Below are positions 41,652 through 49,379 of a stretch of DNA of 64,000 bases, piece after piece (within the stretch, counting starts at the first letter, position 1; the number at the start of each line of letters is the position of its first letter). A model generated the notes under the pieces. That model ran no database searches, was not told the DNA's origin, and saw only the letters and a program-made list of their open reading frames with translations. The position numbers and the translations under genes were made by a program. The DNA is from JACCTU01 sp963848525. GTDB taxonomy: Bacteria > Actinomycetota > Thermoleophilia > Gaiellales > Gaiellaceae. The stretch covers positions 496,001-560,000 of the forward strand of contig CAWKDZ010000003.1 of NCBI GenBank assembly GCA_963848525.1. The letters run 5' to 3'.

Positions 41652-42019
41652 GCGCCGCCGCGCGTTGCGAGCGCGACCGTCGCGTCGACGCCGCCCAGCC
41701 GCTCCCGCACGACGGCCAGCGCGAGCTCGCCGTCGACGTCGCCGTACGTCAGCAGGTCGACGTTCGCGAGCCGGAGCTCCGGCCACGTATGGATGCTGAG
41801 GTGCGACTGCGCGAGCAGGAGCACGCCGGTGACCGCGCCGTTGGGAAAGACGTGGAACGCCTCGCCGACCACGCGGGCACCGCCTGCGTCCGCCCCCGCG
41901 TACAGAAGCGCGCGAATTCCGTCGCGGTCGACGAGGATCGCGGGGTCGCGAACGCGAGCGTCGAGCGTGTAGAGGCGCATCGACGCAGCGGCGGTGCTCG
42001 GTTGTCCTGCGAAGGTCAA
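41648..42019 (-). CDS. speD: S-adenosylmethionine decarboxylase family proenzyme, divergent active site
   Basis: 123 aa from TTG 42019, which has GGGAGG 7 nt upstream; ATG 41980 is an alternative. The self-cleavage region LLAQSHLSIHTWPELRLANVDLLTYGD is clear. Ser72 would become the pyruvoyl group and His77 is kept. The residue before the cleavage site is Gln71 instead of the usual Glu, and the position of the catalytic Cys (TCGD in typical enzymes) is Tyr92. Related SpeD proteins have changed specificity to other amino acids, so the substrate is uncertain. The neighbouring bpsA needs decarboxylated SAM, which argues for the classical reaction. Confidence 0.8.
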   Translation of the reverse strand: MTFAGQPSTAAASMRLYTLDARVRDPAILVDRDGIRALLYAGADAGGARVVGEAFHVFPNGAVTGVLLLAQSHLSIHTWPELRLANVDLLTYGDVDGELALAVVRERLGGVDATVALATRGGA

Positions 42020-42102
42020 GCAGATGCCTCCCGGCAGCGAGGAACGACGAGAACGGCCGCCGTCCTGCGCGCCCGAGGCGATCTGAAAGAGAGGCTGTCG
42101 GG

Positions 42103-42141
42103 CTAGCGGCGGCCGAAGGAGGTGTGCGTCAGCTCAGTCAT
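42103..42141 (-). CDS. Putative 12-residue leader peptide upstream of speD
   Basis: ATG 42141 encodes MTELTHTSFGRR followed by TAG. GGAAGGAGG stands 9 nt before the ATG, stronger than most ribosome sites in the window. A promoter (TTGCGC-17-CATAAT) lies upstream and speD begins 83 nt after the stop. A short translated leader could couple polyamine level or translation state to speD-bpsA expression. Translation is unproven. Confidence 0.5.
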   Translation of the reverse strand: MTELTHTSFGRR

Positions 42142-42183
42142 CTGTGCATTCCTCCTTCCGCTCGTACGGCGTCCGACGATCCG

Positions 42184-42212
42184 ATTATGCGGCGCAATGC
42201 CGGTGAGCGCAA
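42184..42212 (-). promoter_or_regulatory. Promoter of the leader peptide-speD-bpsA operon
   Basis: Reading the - strand, TTGCGC (42212-42207) and CATAAT (42189-42184) are spaced by 17 bp, giving a start near 42177, about 36 nt before the leader ATG. Confidence 0.55.
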
Positions 42213-42247
42213 CGTTTGGAGCAGCGGCAGGGTGGAACCGTACGCGC

Positions 42248-43009
42248 ATGAGCCTCGACGGAATGTGGTCGGTCGAGCGATCGGGGGGCGCCCTGCCGCC
42301 GATGGTCGGCGTCCGCAAGCGGATTCACGGGACTGCGGGCGAGACGATCGCGGGGCCGCTGCGGATGCGGTTCGACGTCCGCGGCAACGAGCTTCGCTAC
42401 CGCAGGCCGTTCGTCGGCCTGGTGGACGAGCTCGCGCCGGACGCCGACGGCTACGACGGCCGCGCGACGTGGTTGGGCGTCGAGCTGGGACGTTTTCGAC
42501 TGAGGAGGATCGACGTGACCGAGGAGCTCAGGAGCCAGCTGGTCAAGCACATCGACGAGGCGCTCGGGATGGAGCAGAACGTGCTCCGGATGCTCGACTC
42601 GATGATCGCGAACACGAGCGACCCGGAGATCAAGGAGCAGCTGCGCGAGCACAAGCTCGACACCGAGAAGCAGTCCGACCGGCTCCAGCGCAGGCTCGAG
42701 GCGCACGGAGCCTCCCCCTCGGCCGTCCGCGAGGGAGTGGGGATCATGCAGGCGCTGATGAAGAGCGTCCTCGACGTCGCGCGGAGCGAGAAGGCCGGCA
42801 GGAACGCGCGCGACGGCTACGCGACCGAGCACATGGAGATCGCCACGTACCAGCTGCTCGAACGGATCGCGCAGCGCGCGGGCGACGAGGAGACCGCGCA
42901 GGCAGCGCGCGAGTGCCGCGCGGAGGAGGAGGCGATGGCGAAGAAGATCGAGGCGAACTGGGACCGCTTCGCCGAGCTCAGCCTCCAGGAAGCCGGTATC
43001 GCCGTCTAG
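42248..43009 (+). CDS. Lipocalin-like N-terminus continuing in frame into a DUF892 (YciF-like) domain
   Basis: 253 aa from ATG 42248. Residues 1-89 (MSLDGMWSVERSGGALPPMVGV...GRFRLRRI) look like a complete small beta-barrel protein. Residues 90-253 are a ferritin-like four-helix DUF892 domain (LVKHIDEALGMEQNVLRMLDSMIANTSDPEIKEQL...) associated with stress response. GAGGAGG stands directly before GTG 42515, which begins the DUF892 part, so it may be translated separately as a 164-aa protein. This is either a natural fusion with an internal start or two genes joined by loss of a stop codon. Confidence 0.7.
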   Translation: MSLDGMWSVERSGGALPPMVGVRKRIHGTAGETIAGPLRMRFDVRGNELRYRRPFVGLVDELAPDADGYDGRATWLGVELGRFRLRRIDVTEELRSQLVKHIDEALGMEQNVLRMLDSMIANTSDPEIKEQLREHKLDTEKQSDRLQRRLEAHGASPSAVREGVGIMQALMKSVLDVARSEKAGRNARDGYATEHMEIATYQLLERIAQRAGDEETAQAARECRAEEEAMAKKIEANWDRFAELSLQEAGIAV

Positions 43010-43012
43010 CCC

Positions 43013-43309
43013 TTACAGGAGCCACGGCGACAAGAAGCGCTCGATCTCCCGGCAGCCGCGCGGCTGCTCGAGCCGCGCCGCGACCGACTTCGCCTCCACG
43101 ACCAGGAGCGTCGGCAGCCGGTCGACGCGGAAGCGCTCGACGAGGTCGGGCCGTGCCGCCTGCTCCACCCGGTAGAGGTCGAACGTGCCGTGGTTGCGGC
43201 GTCGCTGGAGGACCTGCGCAAGGAAGCCCTCGGTGCGGCGGCAGGCACCGGACCGTGCTGAGTAGAAGAAGACGAGACCCGGTCTCCCGAGGTCTACCGT
43301 GGCGGCCAT
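43013..43309 (-). CDS. Thioredoxin-fold protein with a single active-site Cys
   Basis: 98 aa. GLVFFYSARSGACRRTEGFLAQVL occupies the place of the WCxxC helix but keeps only the second Cys (SGAC). The cis-Pro segment RFRVDRLPTLLVVE is present. With one Cys it cannot do ordinary dithiol exchange; it may be a monothiol or a binding protein. Convergent with the DUF892 gene. Confidence 0.75.
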   Translation of the reverse strand: MAATVDLGRPGLVFFYSARSGACRRTEGFLAQVLQRRRNHGTFDLYRVEQAARPDLVERFRVDRLPTLLVVEAKSVAARLEQPRGCREIERFLSPWLL

Positions 43310-43398
43310 CTGATTCCCCCTCCTCGATGAGCGGGCGGGGATCAGGCCCGGTACGCCTGAAATCGTAGCTGTCGCGGCCGCTCTGGTAAACCAGGCGG

Positions 43399-44635
43399 AT
43401 GCGCCGCGTGGTCGTGACGGGGCTCGGGGCGGTGACGCCGATCGGCGGCGACGTCGCCTCGACGTGGGAGTCGGCCCTCGCCGGGCGGAGCGGCGTCGAC
43501 TTCATCCGCGCGTTCGACCCCGCCGGCTTTCCCGTCCGGATCGCGGCGGAGGTCAAGGACTTCGACCCGACGACGGTCGTCTCGGCGAAGGAGGCGCGCA
43601 AGCTCGACCGCAACGTGCTGCTCGCCGTCGCGTCCGCGAAGGAGGCCGTGGCCGACGCCGAGCTGAACGGCTTCGACCCGAGCCGCGTCGGCATCGTCTT
43701 CGGCTCGGCGATCGGGGGGTTCCTCGGGATCATGGAGCAGGCCGAGGTGCTCCGCGAGCGCGGGCCGGACCGCATCTCGCCGAACTTCCTCCCGAACGTC
43801 CTCGTCGACTCGGCCAGCGGGCAGCTCGCGATCACGCTCGGGATCCGCGGCCCGAACTACGCGCCCGTCTCGGCGTGCGCGACCGGCTCGCACGCCGTCG
43901 GCGAGGGTGCGGAGCTGATCAGGCGCGGCGACGCGGACGCGGTGCTCGCCGGCGGCACCGAGGCATGCATCCATCCGTTGATCCTCGCCGGGTTCTGCGC
44001 GATGCGCGGGCTCGCGGCCGAGGAGGAGCATCCGCCCCGGGCGTCGAGACCGTTCGACGCGACGCGCGCCGGCTTCGTGATCGGCGAGGGCGCATGCGCG
44101 CTCGTTCTCGAGGAGCTCGAGCACGCGCGCGCCCGCGGCGCGAGCGTCTACGCCGAGGTGCTCGGCGTACGGCACCTCGAACGACGCGCACCACATGGCC
44201 CAGCCCGAGCCGGAAGCGATCGGGGTCAGCGAGATGATGCGCTCAGCGCTGCGGCGCGCCGAGGTGGAGCCGGAACGCGTCGGCTACATCAACGCGCACG
44301 GCACGTCGACGCCGCTCGGCGATCTCGCCGAGACGCGTGCGATCAAGCGGGTGTTCGGTGAACACGCCTACGAGCTCGCCGTCTCGTCGACGAAGTCGGT
44401 CACTGGACACTGCTTCGGAGCGGCGGGCGCGATCGAGGCGATGATGTGCGTGCTCGCGGTCCACCACGGCGTGCTCCCGCCGACGGCGAACTACGAGCAT
44501 CCCGACCCCGAGTGCGACCTCGATTACGTTCCGAACGAGTCGCGGGAGGCGCAGGTCGACGTCGCGCTCTCGAACGCCATGGGCCTCGGCGGGCACAACG
44601 CCTGCGTGCTTGTCGGCCGCTTCGACGACAGTTGA
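43399..44635 (+). CDS. fabF: Beta-ketoacyl-ACP synthase II, frameshifted
   Basis: MRRVVVTGLGAVTPIGGDVASTWESAL starts a typical KAS II. The nucleophile is in SACATGSHAVGEG and the two His are in NAHGTSTP and KSVTGHCFGAAG. At 44167 a surplus G breaks the frame: removing it gives EVLGYGTSNDAHHMAQPEPEAIGVSEMM and about 411 aa, the usual length. As written, the first frame continues to 44361 and the C-terminal half with both His is lost. The intact enzyme elongates acyl-ACP in type II fatty acid synthesis. No other fab genes are adjacent. Confidence 0.85.
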
Positions 44636-44689
44636 TCCGCAGGTCGCGAATCCGCTCGCGCGGATCCGCGACCGCGAGAATCCCTAAAG

Positions 44690-44708
44690 GCGGCCGCTTC
44701 GCGGCCGC
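44690..44708. terminator. Bidirectional stem-loop between fabF and the PD40 gene
   Basis: GCGGCCGC-TTC-GCGGCCGC is a perfect 8-bp stem between two convergent genes. An imperfect hairpin (GTCGCGAATCCG...CGGATCCGCGAC, 44643-44672) precedes it. Confidence 0.5.
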
Positions 44709-44733
44709 TATCGCAGCGATTCCATCGACGTCA

Positions 44734-45837
44734 CTAGCGGACTCGCGCGCGGTTGTTCGCGGGTGCCGGGTCGAGGTGCCAGCCCGACACGAGCGCCGTC
44801 CCGCGGCGCGCGCGCACGCGGACCGCACGCGTCGCCGAGGGCTCGAGAGTGCCGAGCTCGACGACGCGCCGCCGCGGCGTCGTCCACGTGAGCCGGACGC
44901 GCTGCGCGGGCGCGGGGCTCGCGTTGACGACCGTCGCGATCAGCTGCCGTCCGGCGCGGCGGAGCGTGACGCGGAGGTCGATCGTCGGCTGCCAGTCGAG
45001 GTCGCGCGCGTTGACGTTGCCGGTCCGCAGCCGCCGCTGGCCGCTCCCGTCCGCGTTCATGACGAAGACGTCGCGGTCGAAGACGACGGGATCGCGGTCG
45101 GACTCGAACGCGATCTGCGTCCCGTCCGGCGACCATGCCGGGCGCCAGTCCCCGGACGGGTCGTCGGTCAGCCGCGCGACGCCGCTCCCGTCGGCGTTCA
45201 TCACGTAGACGTTCGAGTTGCCGTCACGCTCGCTGTTGAACGCGATGCGCGTGCCGTCCGGCGACCAGGCGGGGTGCTCGTCGCGGGCCGGGTCGTTCGT
45301 GAGCGCGACGCGCCCCGTGCCGTCGACGTTGACGACCTCGATCTCCAGGTTGCCCGCCGCGTTGCCGGCGAACGCGATTCGCGTTCCGTCGGGCGACCAC
45401 GCTGCACCCCAGTCGGGCGCGGGGTGGTCCGTGAGCCGTCGCTCGCCCGTGCCGTCGGCGCGGATCACGAAGAGGTCCTCGCCGCCGCGGTCGCTCGTGT
45501 AGACGAGCTGGGTTCCGTCGGGAGACCAAGCAGCGAAGTAGTCCGGCGCGGGGTCGCGCGTGACCCGAGCTCGCGCCGTGCCGTCAGGGCGCATCGTCCA
45601 GATGTCGTAGTTGCGGTCGACGACGGTGTCGAAGGCGAGCAGACGGCCGTTCGGCGACCACGCCGGCGAGAGGCCGGCGCCCAGCGAGCGGGTGGCGCTC
45701 CCGTCGGCGCCGAGCGTCCAGACCTCGGCGGAGTAGAAGTACGCGAGCCGCCCGTTCGAGCCCGGGAACGACGCCTGCGAGGCGCTCGCCCCGAAGAGCG
45801 TCAGCACGCTAAGCGTCAGGATCGACAGCGTTCGCAT
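44734..45837 (-). CDS. Secreted TolB-like PD40 beta-propeller protein
   Basis: 367 aa. ATG 45837 is supported by GAGGAGCTGG upstream and the signal peptide MRTLSILTLSVLTLFGASASQA. Six or seven PD40 repeats (AWSPDGTxIAFxSDRDG...VYVMNADGSGxxRLT) form a beta-propeller, followed by a C-terminal beta-sandwich (residues 280-367, LRVTLRRAGRQLIATVVNASPAPAQRVRLTW). TolB-like propellers mediate protein contacts outside the membrane. Its start overlaps the 3' end of the HAD gene by 29 nt. Confidence 0.85.
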   Translation of the reverse strand: MRTLSILTLSVLTLFGASASQASFPGSNGRLAYFYSAEVWTLGADGSATRSLGAGLSPAWSPNGRLLAFDTVVDRNYDIWTMRPDGTARARVTRDPAPDYFAAWSPDGTQLVYTSDRGGEDLFVIRADGTGERRLTDHPAPDWGAAWSPDGTRIAFAGNAAGNLEIEVVNVDGTGRVALTNDPARDEHPAWSPDGTRIAFNSERDGNSNVYVMNADGSGVARLTDDPSGDWRPAWSPDGTQIAFESDRDPVVFDRDVFVMNADGSGQRRLRTGNVNARDLDWQPTIDLRVTLRRAGRQLIATVVNASPAPAQRVRLTWTTPRRRVVELGTLEPSATRAVRVRARRGTALVSGWHLDPAPANNRARVR

Positions 45838-46462
45838 CCAGCTCCTCGAGAGAGGATAGGACGCGGTCGGCCAGCCGCAGCGACTCCTCGTCCGGTGGGA
45901 AGTGCGCGTTCGGGATCGCGACGACGCGAAGGCCCGCTGCATGCGCGGAGCGGATCCCGCTACGCGAGTCCTCGATCGCGGCGACATGGGCGGGAGCGAC
46001 GCCCAGCCGGCGGCAGACCTCCTCGTAGACGTCGGGTGCAGGCTTTCCGCGCGGCACCTCCTCCGAGGAGACGGTCGCGGCGAACAACCGGTCGATCTGC
46101 GCGAGCTCGAGCGCGAGGTCGATCAGCGGGCGGTTGGAGGACGACGCGAGGCCGAGCGGCCAGTGCGCGGCCAGGCGCTCGACGGCCTCGGACGCTCCCG
46201 GCAGCAGCGGCAGGGACTCGCGGTAGCGCGCCTCCATCCGGCGCACGACCTCGGCCGCGATCTCGTCGGGCGGGTCGTCGAGGCCGACGACGTCGTGCAT
46301 GTAGCGCGACCACTCGGGCGAGCTCATCCCCATCATGTCCGCCTGCGCGCGCTCGGACCAGCGGCCGCCGCGCTCGTGCGCGAGCTGCTCGCGCACCTCG
46401 TCCCAGAGCTGCTCGGTGTCGAGCAGCAACCCGTCGAGGTCGAAGACGACCGCGTCGATCAC
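45809..46462 (-). CDS. HAD-superfamily hydrolase (beta-phosphoglucomutase/phosphatase-like)
   Basis: 217 aa from GTG 46462 (MIDAVVFDLDGLLLDTEQLWDEV), overlapping the stop of the flavin reductase gene by 4 nt. Motif I DLDGLLLDTE, a helical cap, motif II LASSSNR, Lys in VPRGKPAPDVYEE and motif IV IEDSRSGIRSAHAAGL are all present. Substrate specificity is not determinable; sugar phosphates are common. Confidence 0.88.
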   Translation of the reverse strand: MIDAVVFDLDGLLLDTEQLWDEVREQLAHERGGRWSERAQADMMGMSSPEWSRYMHDVVGLDDPPDEIAAEVVRRMEARYRESLPLLPGASEAVERLAAHWPLGLASSSNRPLIDLALELAQIDRLFAATVSSEEVPRGKPAPDVYEEVCRRLGVAPAHVAAIEDSRSGIRSAHAAGLRVVAIPNAHFPPDEESLRLADRVLSSLEELDANAVDPDA

Positions 46463-46920
46463 GCCGGCGAGTAGCCGCCCCCGCGGTAGACGAGCCCCTC
46501 CGCCTCGCGCCCGAGCTCGATCCGCTCGACCTCGGCGACGAAGATCGTGTGGTCGCCGGCGAGGTGCTCGGAGCGCACCGCGCAGTCGAACCACGCGAGC
46601 GCGTCAGCCAGCAGTGGGCCGCGTGCGCCGTCGCGCGCGTCGACGCCTTCCCAGAGCGCGATCGGCGGCACGCTGCGCGCGAAGTGCTGCGCGAGCGCCG
46701 CCTGGTCGCCGGCGAGCAGGCTCAGCGCGAACCCGCCCTCGTCGCGGATCAGCTCGTGCGCCTGCGTCTCGTGGCCGATCGCGACCGAGACGAGCGGCGG
46801 CTCGAGCGACACGGACGCGAGCGAGCCGATGGTGACGCCGAAGGGTCTGCCCAGCGTCAGAACGGCGATCCCGGCAGGGAAGCGTCGCATCGCCGAGCGC
46901 AGCTCGTCGCCTGTCGCCAC
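46459..46920 (-). CDS. Flavin reductase-like FMN-binding protein
   Basis: 153 aa. The split-barrel pattern ELRSAMRRFPAGIAVLTL, GVTIGSLASVSLEPPLVSVAIGHETQAHELI, FALSLLAGDQAALAQHFA and GDHTIFVAEVERIELG belongs to the HpaC/flavin_reduct family. These use NAD(P)H to reduce FMN/FAD for a partner monooxygenase, which is not present here. First of a short operon with the HAD gene. Confidence 0.87.
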   Translation of the reverse strand: MATGDELRSAMRRFPAGIAVLTLGRPFGVTIGSLASVSLEPPLVSVAIGHETQAHELIRDEGGFALSLLAGDQAALAQHFARSVPPIALWEGVDARDGARGPLLADALAWFDCAVRSEHLAGDHTIFVAEVERIELGREAEGLVYRGGGYSPA

Positions 46921-46930
46921 GAGGGCGACT

Positions 46931-47830
46931 CTAATTCGGGCGGCAGTACTTCGAGTCGCCGGCGAGCGTGCGCTGCTCGTCGTTGGCGACGAGGTCGAGT
47001 TCGCGGTTGTAGGCCCCGGGCGCGATCGACTCCCACATCACGTCCGGCGTCACGCCCGGGCCGATGATCGTCGCGCGGTAGCGCTCGCCCTTGCCGCTCG
47101 GCCGGTTCCCGTGCGGGTAGAAGCCGTAGCAGAAGTTCCCGCGCGGGTTCTGCGTCAGGAAGCCGTTCTCGCGCTTCCAGCCCGGCCCGTACGCCGAGTT
47201 GAAGGTGTCGAGGTAGAGGTTGCGGGCGTGCGTGTCGAGCGGCTTCCCGGTCCGCGTGACCCGGAAGCCGAAGATCGGATGGCCGAGGTAGGCGTACGTC
47301 CCGTAGAGGTGGTCGTAGCGGCGGTACGCCCAGTCGAGCTTGATCGCGAGCTGGGGCAGGTCGCCGCGCCAGTGCGAGAGGCGAAGCTCCCAAGCGGCCT
47401 GCCGGCTGTTCGGCGCCAGGCCGTAGTTGGGGAGCATCCGCTGCCAGCTCTGGATCGCCCAGTACGAGCCGTCCGGTGCACGGCAGCCGATTACGAACCA
47501 CGCCAGCGCAGGCCCGTCGTACGGCGAGCACGCGTTCTTGTGCGTTCGCCAGAGCTGGCGGCGATAGCGGCCCCAGCCGCCCGAGTAGTCGAGCTTGAAC
47601 GCCACCTGGCGGACCTTGGCGTGCGGCGGTCGCGCGTTGACCGCGCCGAACGCGAGCACGCGGCGGACGCGTCCCCGCACTCGGTACGTCAGCAAGGCCC
47701 GGCCGTCCGGGTCGACGGCGAGCCGGATCCCCCGCGCGTCGCGGTCGATCAGCTCGGACGCAGGCGCAGCCGAAGCCGCGACGAGCGCAGCCAGCGAGAG
47801 AGCGAGCAGGACGACCCCCTTCGCGCGCAC
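46931..47830 (-). CDS. Secreted protein of unknown function
   Basis: 299 aa from GTG 47830, giving the signal peptide MRAKGVVLLALSLAALVAASAAPA. The mature part is rich in Tyr/Trp and Arg (YSGGWGRYRRQLWRTHKNAC, SYWAIQSWQRMLPNYG, WAYRRYDHLYGTYAYLGHPIFGF) with a few Cys. I do not recognise the fold. The even beta-strand spacing and aromatic content suggest a beta-rich extracellular domain. It has its own terminator region upstream and a 10-nt gap to the flavin reductase. Confidence 0.65.
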   Translation of the reverse strand: MRAKGVVLLALSLAALVAASAAPASELIDRDARGIRLAVDPDGRALLTYRVRGRVRRVLAFGAVNARPPHAKVRQVAFKLDYSGGWGRYRRQLWRTHKNACSPYDGPALAWFVIGCRAPDGSYWAIQSWQRMLPNYGLAPNSRQAAWELRLSHWRGDLPQLAIKLDWAYRRYDHLYGTYAYLGHPIFGFRVTRTGKPLDTHARNLYLDTFNSAYGPGWKRENGFLTQNPRGNFCYGFYPHGNRPSGKGERYRATIIGPGVTPDVMWESIAPGAYNRELDLVANDEQRTLAGDSKYCRPN

Positions 47831-47877
47831 ACCGTCTGCATCGGCAGGTCGGCAAGCCGGCTCAAGCCTCTGAACGA

Positions 47878-47905
47878 GCGAAGGGCGGGGACCCCCGCCC
47901 TTCGC
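47878..47905 (-). terminator. Stem-loop terminator after the DUF4383 gene
   Basis: GCGAAGGGCGGGG/CCCCGCCCTTCGC, a perfect 13-bp inverted repeat around AC, lies 20 bp after the stop at 47926. Confidence 0.7.
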
Positions 47906-47925
47906 AGAACGCTTGCCGATCGGGT

Positions 47926-48360
47926 CTAGGTTGCGGCTGCGGCCGGCCGCTCGCGGCCGAGCAGGAAGCCGGCGGCGAGCATGAGCACGCCGAGGCCGAA
48001 GTGCAGCCAGTGGTCCGCGTCGTTCGCCGGGATCCACTCCGCTGCGCCGACGAGCCCGAGGAGCCAGAGCAGCAGGTAGACGGCGCCGCCGCCGATCAAG
48101 AACGTGCGCGCGCCGTCCCATGTCCGGGAGAGCGCGAGACCGACGATCCCGAAGAGCAGGTGCACGAGGTTGTGCAGAACGCTCACACTGAAGATGCCGA
48201 ACAGCTCTGCCTCAGACTCCTCACCGGCGAAGTCGCCGGGGGCGTCGGATGTGATGCCCGGGATGAAGCCGAAAATCCCGACGAGAATGAAGACGACCGA
48301 GACGAGCTGGGCGACCGTCACCAGCATGTCGCGCCCGCCGGCCATGGACCGGTCAACCAT
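47926..48360 (-). CDS. DUF4383 four-helix membrane protein
   Basis: 144 aa with CAGGAGGACTTC before ATG. Four hydrophobic helices: about residues 12-35 (VTVAQLVSVVFILVGIFGFIPG), 57-78 (SVLHNLVHLLFGIVGLALS), 86-104 and 115-137. HNLVH and DHWLHFGLG are the conserved His-containing stretches of DUF4383. Function unknown; the family is common in actinobacteria. Confidence 0.85.
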   Translation of the reverse strand: MVDRSMAGGRDMLVTVAQLVSVVFILVGIFGFIPGITSDAPGDFAGEESEAELFGIFSVSVLHNLVHLLFGIVGLALSRTWDGARTFLIGGGAVYLLLWLLGLVGAAEWIPANDADHWLHFGLGVLMLAAGFLLGRERPAAAAT

Positions 48361-48467
48361 GAAGTCCTCCTGGGGTAGCCGCTGACGAGTTCAGTCCAGC
48401 GTGTGGTTTTCCTGCGGCTGTGGTCGCGTCACCCGCGTCGGCGGTTCGGGGATGCAGAAATCGTGGC

Positions 48468-49337
48468 GTGTCGATAGCCCGACGAAAACCGCTGGCCGCC
48501 GTGATCGCCGTCGTCCTGCTCGTCGGCATCGGCGCAGCGGTCGCGCTGGCCCGTCGCGACGGCGGCGACCCGCCCGCGCAGGCGACGGGGTTCGGTCACG
48601 TGCACGGCCTCGGGGTCAACCCGAGCGACGGCGCGCTGTTCGTCGCCACACATGCCGGCCTGTGGCGATTGGCGCAGGGCACGGACCGGCCGACGGCAGT
48701 GGGGGAGAGGAGCCAGGACACGATGGGCTTCACCGTCGTCGGGCCGGACACATTCCTGGGCTCGGGTCATCCCGACGCCCGTCCCGAGTCCCCGCCGCTG
48801 GGTCTGATCGAGTCGGAGGACGCCGGGAGGACGTGGCGCACGGTCTCGCTCGCCGGCGAGGCGGACTTCCACGTGTTGCGCTCGGACGGCACGCGCGTCT
48901 ACGGCTTCGACGCAGCCGGCGGTCGCCTGCTGGTCAGCCCTGACCGCGGGCGGACGTGGGTCGAGCGCGAGGCGCCGGGTGCGGTGCTCGATCTCGCCGT
49001 CGATCCGGCGGAACCGACCCACCTGCTCGCGACCGGGGAGCGCGGTCTGCTCGAGTCACTCGACGAGGGCCGGACGTGGCGCACGCTGGGCGTCGACATC
49101 GGCCTGCTCGCATGGCCCGAGCCCGTGCACGTCTACCGCGTCGGGCAGACGGGCGAGGTCGCGGTCACCATGGATGCCGGGCGGACCTGGTCCGTGGTCG
49201 GCAACCTCGGTGGCTTTCCCGCGTCGTTCACTGCGACGGTCGACGAGCTCTACGCCGCGCTGCTCGACGGGACGATCAAGCACTCGGCGGACCGCGGCAG
49301 GAGCTGGCAGACCCTCATCTCGCCCGACGAGTGGTAG
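48468..49337 (+). CDS. BNR-repeat beta-propeller protein, membrane-anchored
   Basis: 289 aa from GTG 48468; an upstream GTG at 48420 is possible. A signal anchor near residues 8-25 (LAAVIAVVLLVGIGAAVALA) is followed by repeated Asp-box motifs (SEDAGRTWRTV, SPDRGRTWVER, SLDEGRTWRTL, TMDAGRTWSVV, SADRGRSWQTL), typical of sialidase/Ycf48-like propellers. The F510_1955-like group starts with GFGHVHGLGVNPSDGALFVATHAGL, as here. It has no glycosidase catalytic residues that I can see. Confidence 0.85.
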   Translation: MSIARRKPLAAVIAVVLLVGIGAAVALARRDGGDPPAQATGFGHVHGLGVNPSDGALFVATHAGLWRLAQGTDRPTAVGERSQDTMGFTVVGPDTFLGSGHPDARPESPPLGLIESEDAGRTWRTVSLAGEADFHVLRSDGTRVYGFDAAGGRLLVSPDRGRTWVEREAPGAVLDLAVDPAEPTHLLATGERGLLESLDEGRTWRTLGVDIGLLAWPEPVHVYRVGQTGEVAVTMDAGRTWSVVGNLGGFPASFTATVDELYAALLDGTIKHSADRGRSWQTLISPDEW

Positions 49338-49379
49338 CGGCGGGGGTGGTCAGTCGACCGCACGCGACCGAGCCGTCGA

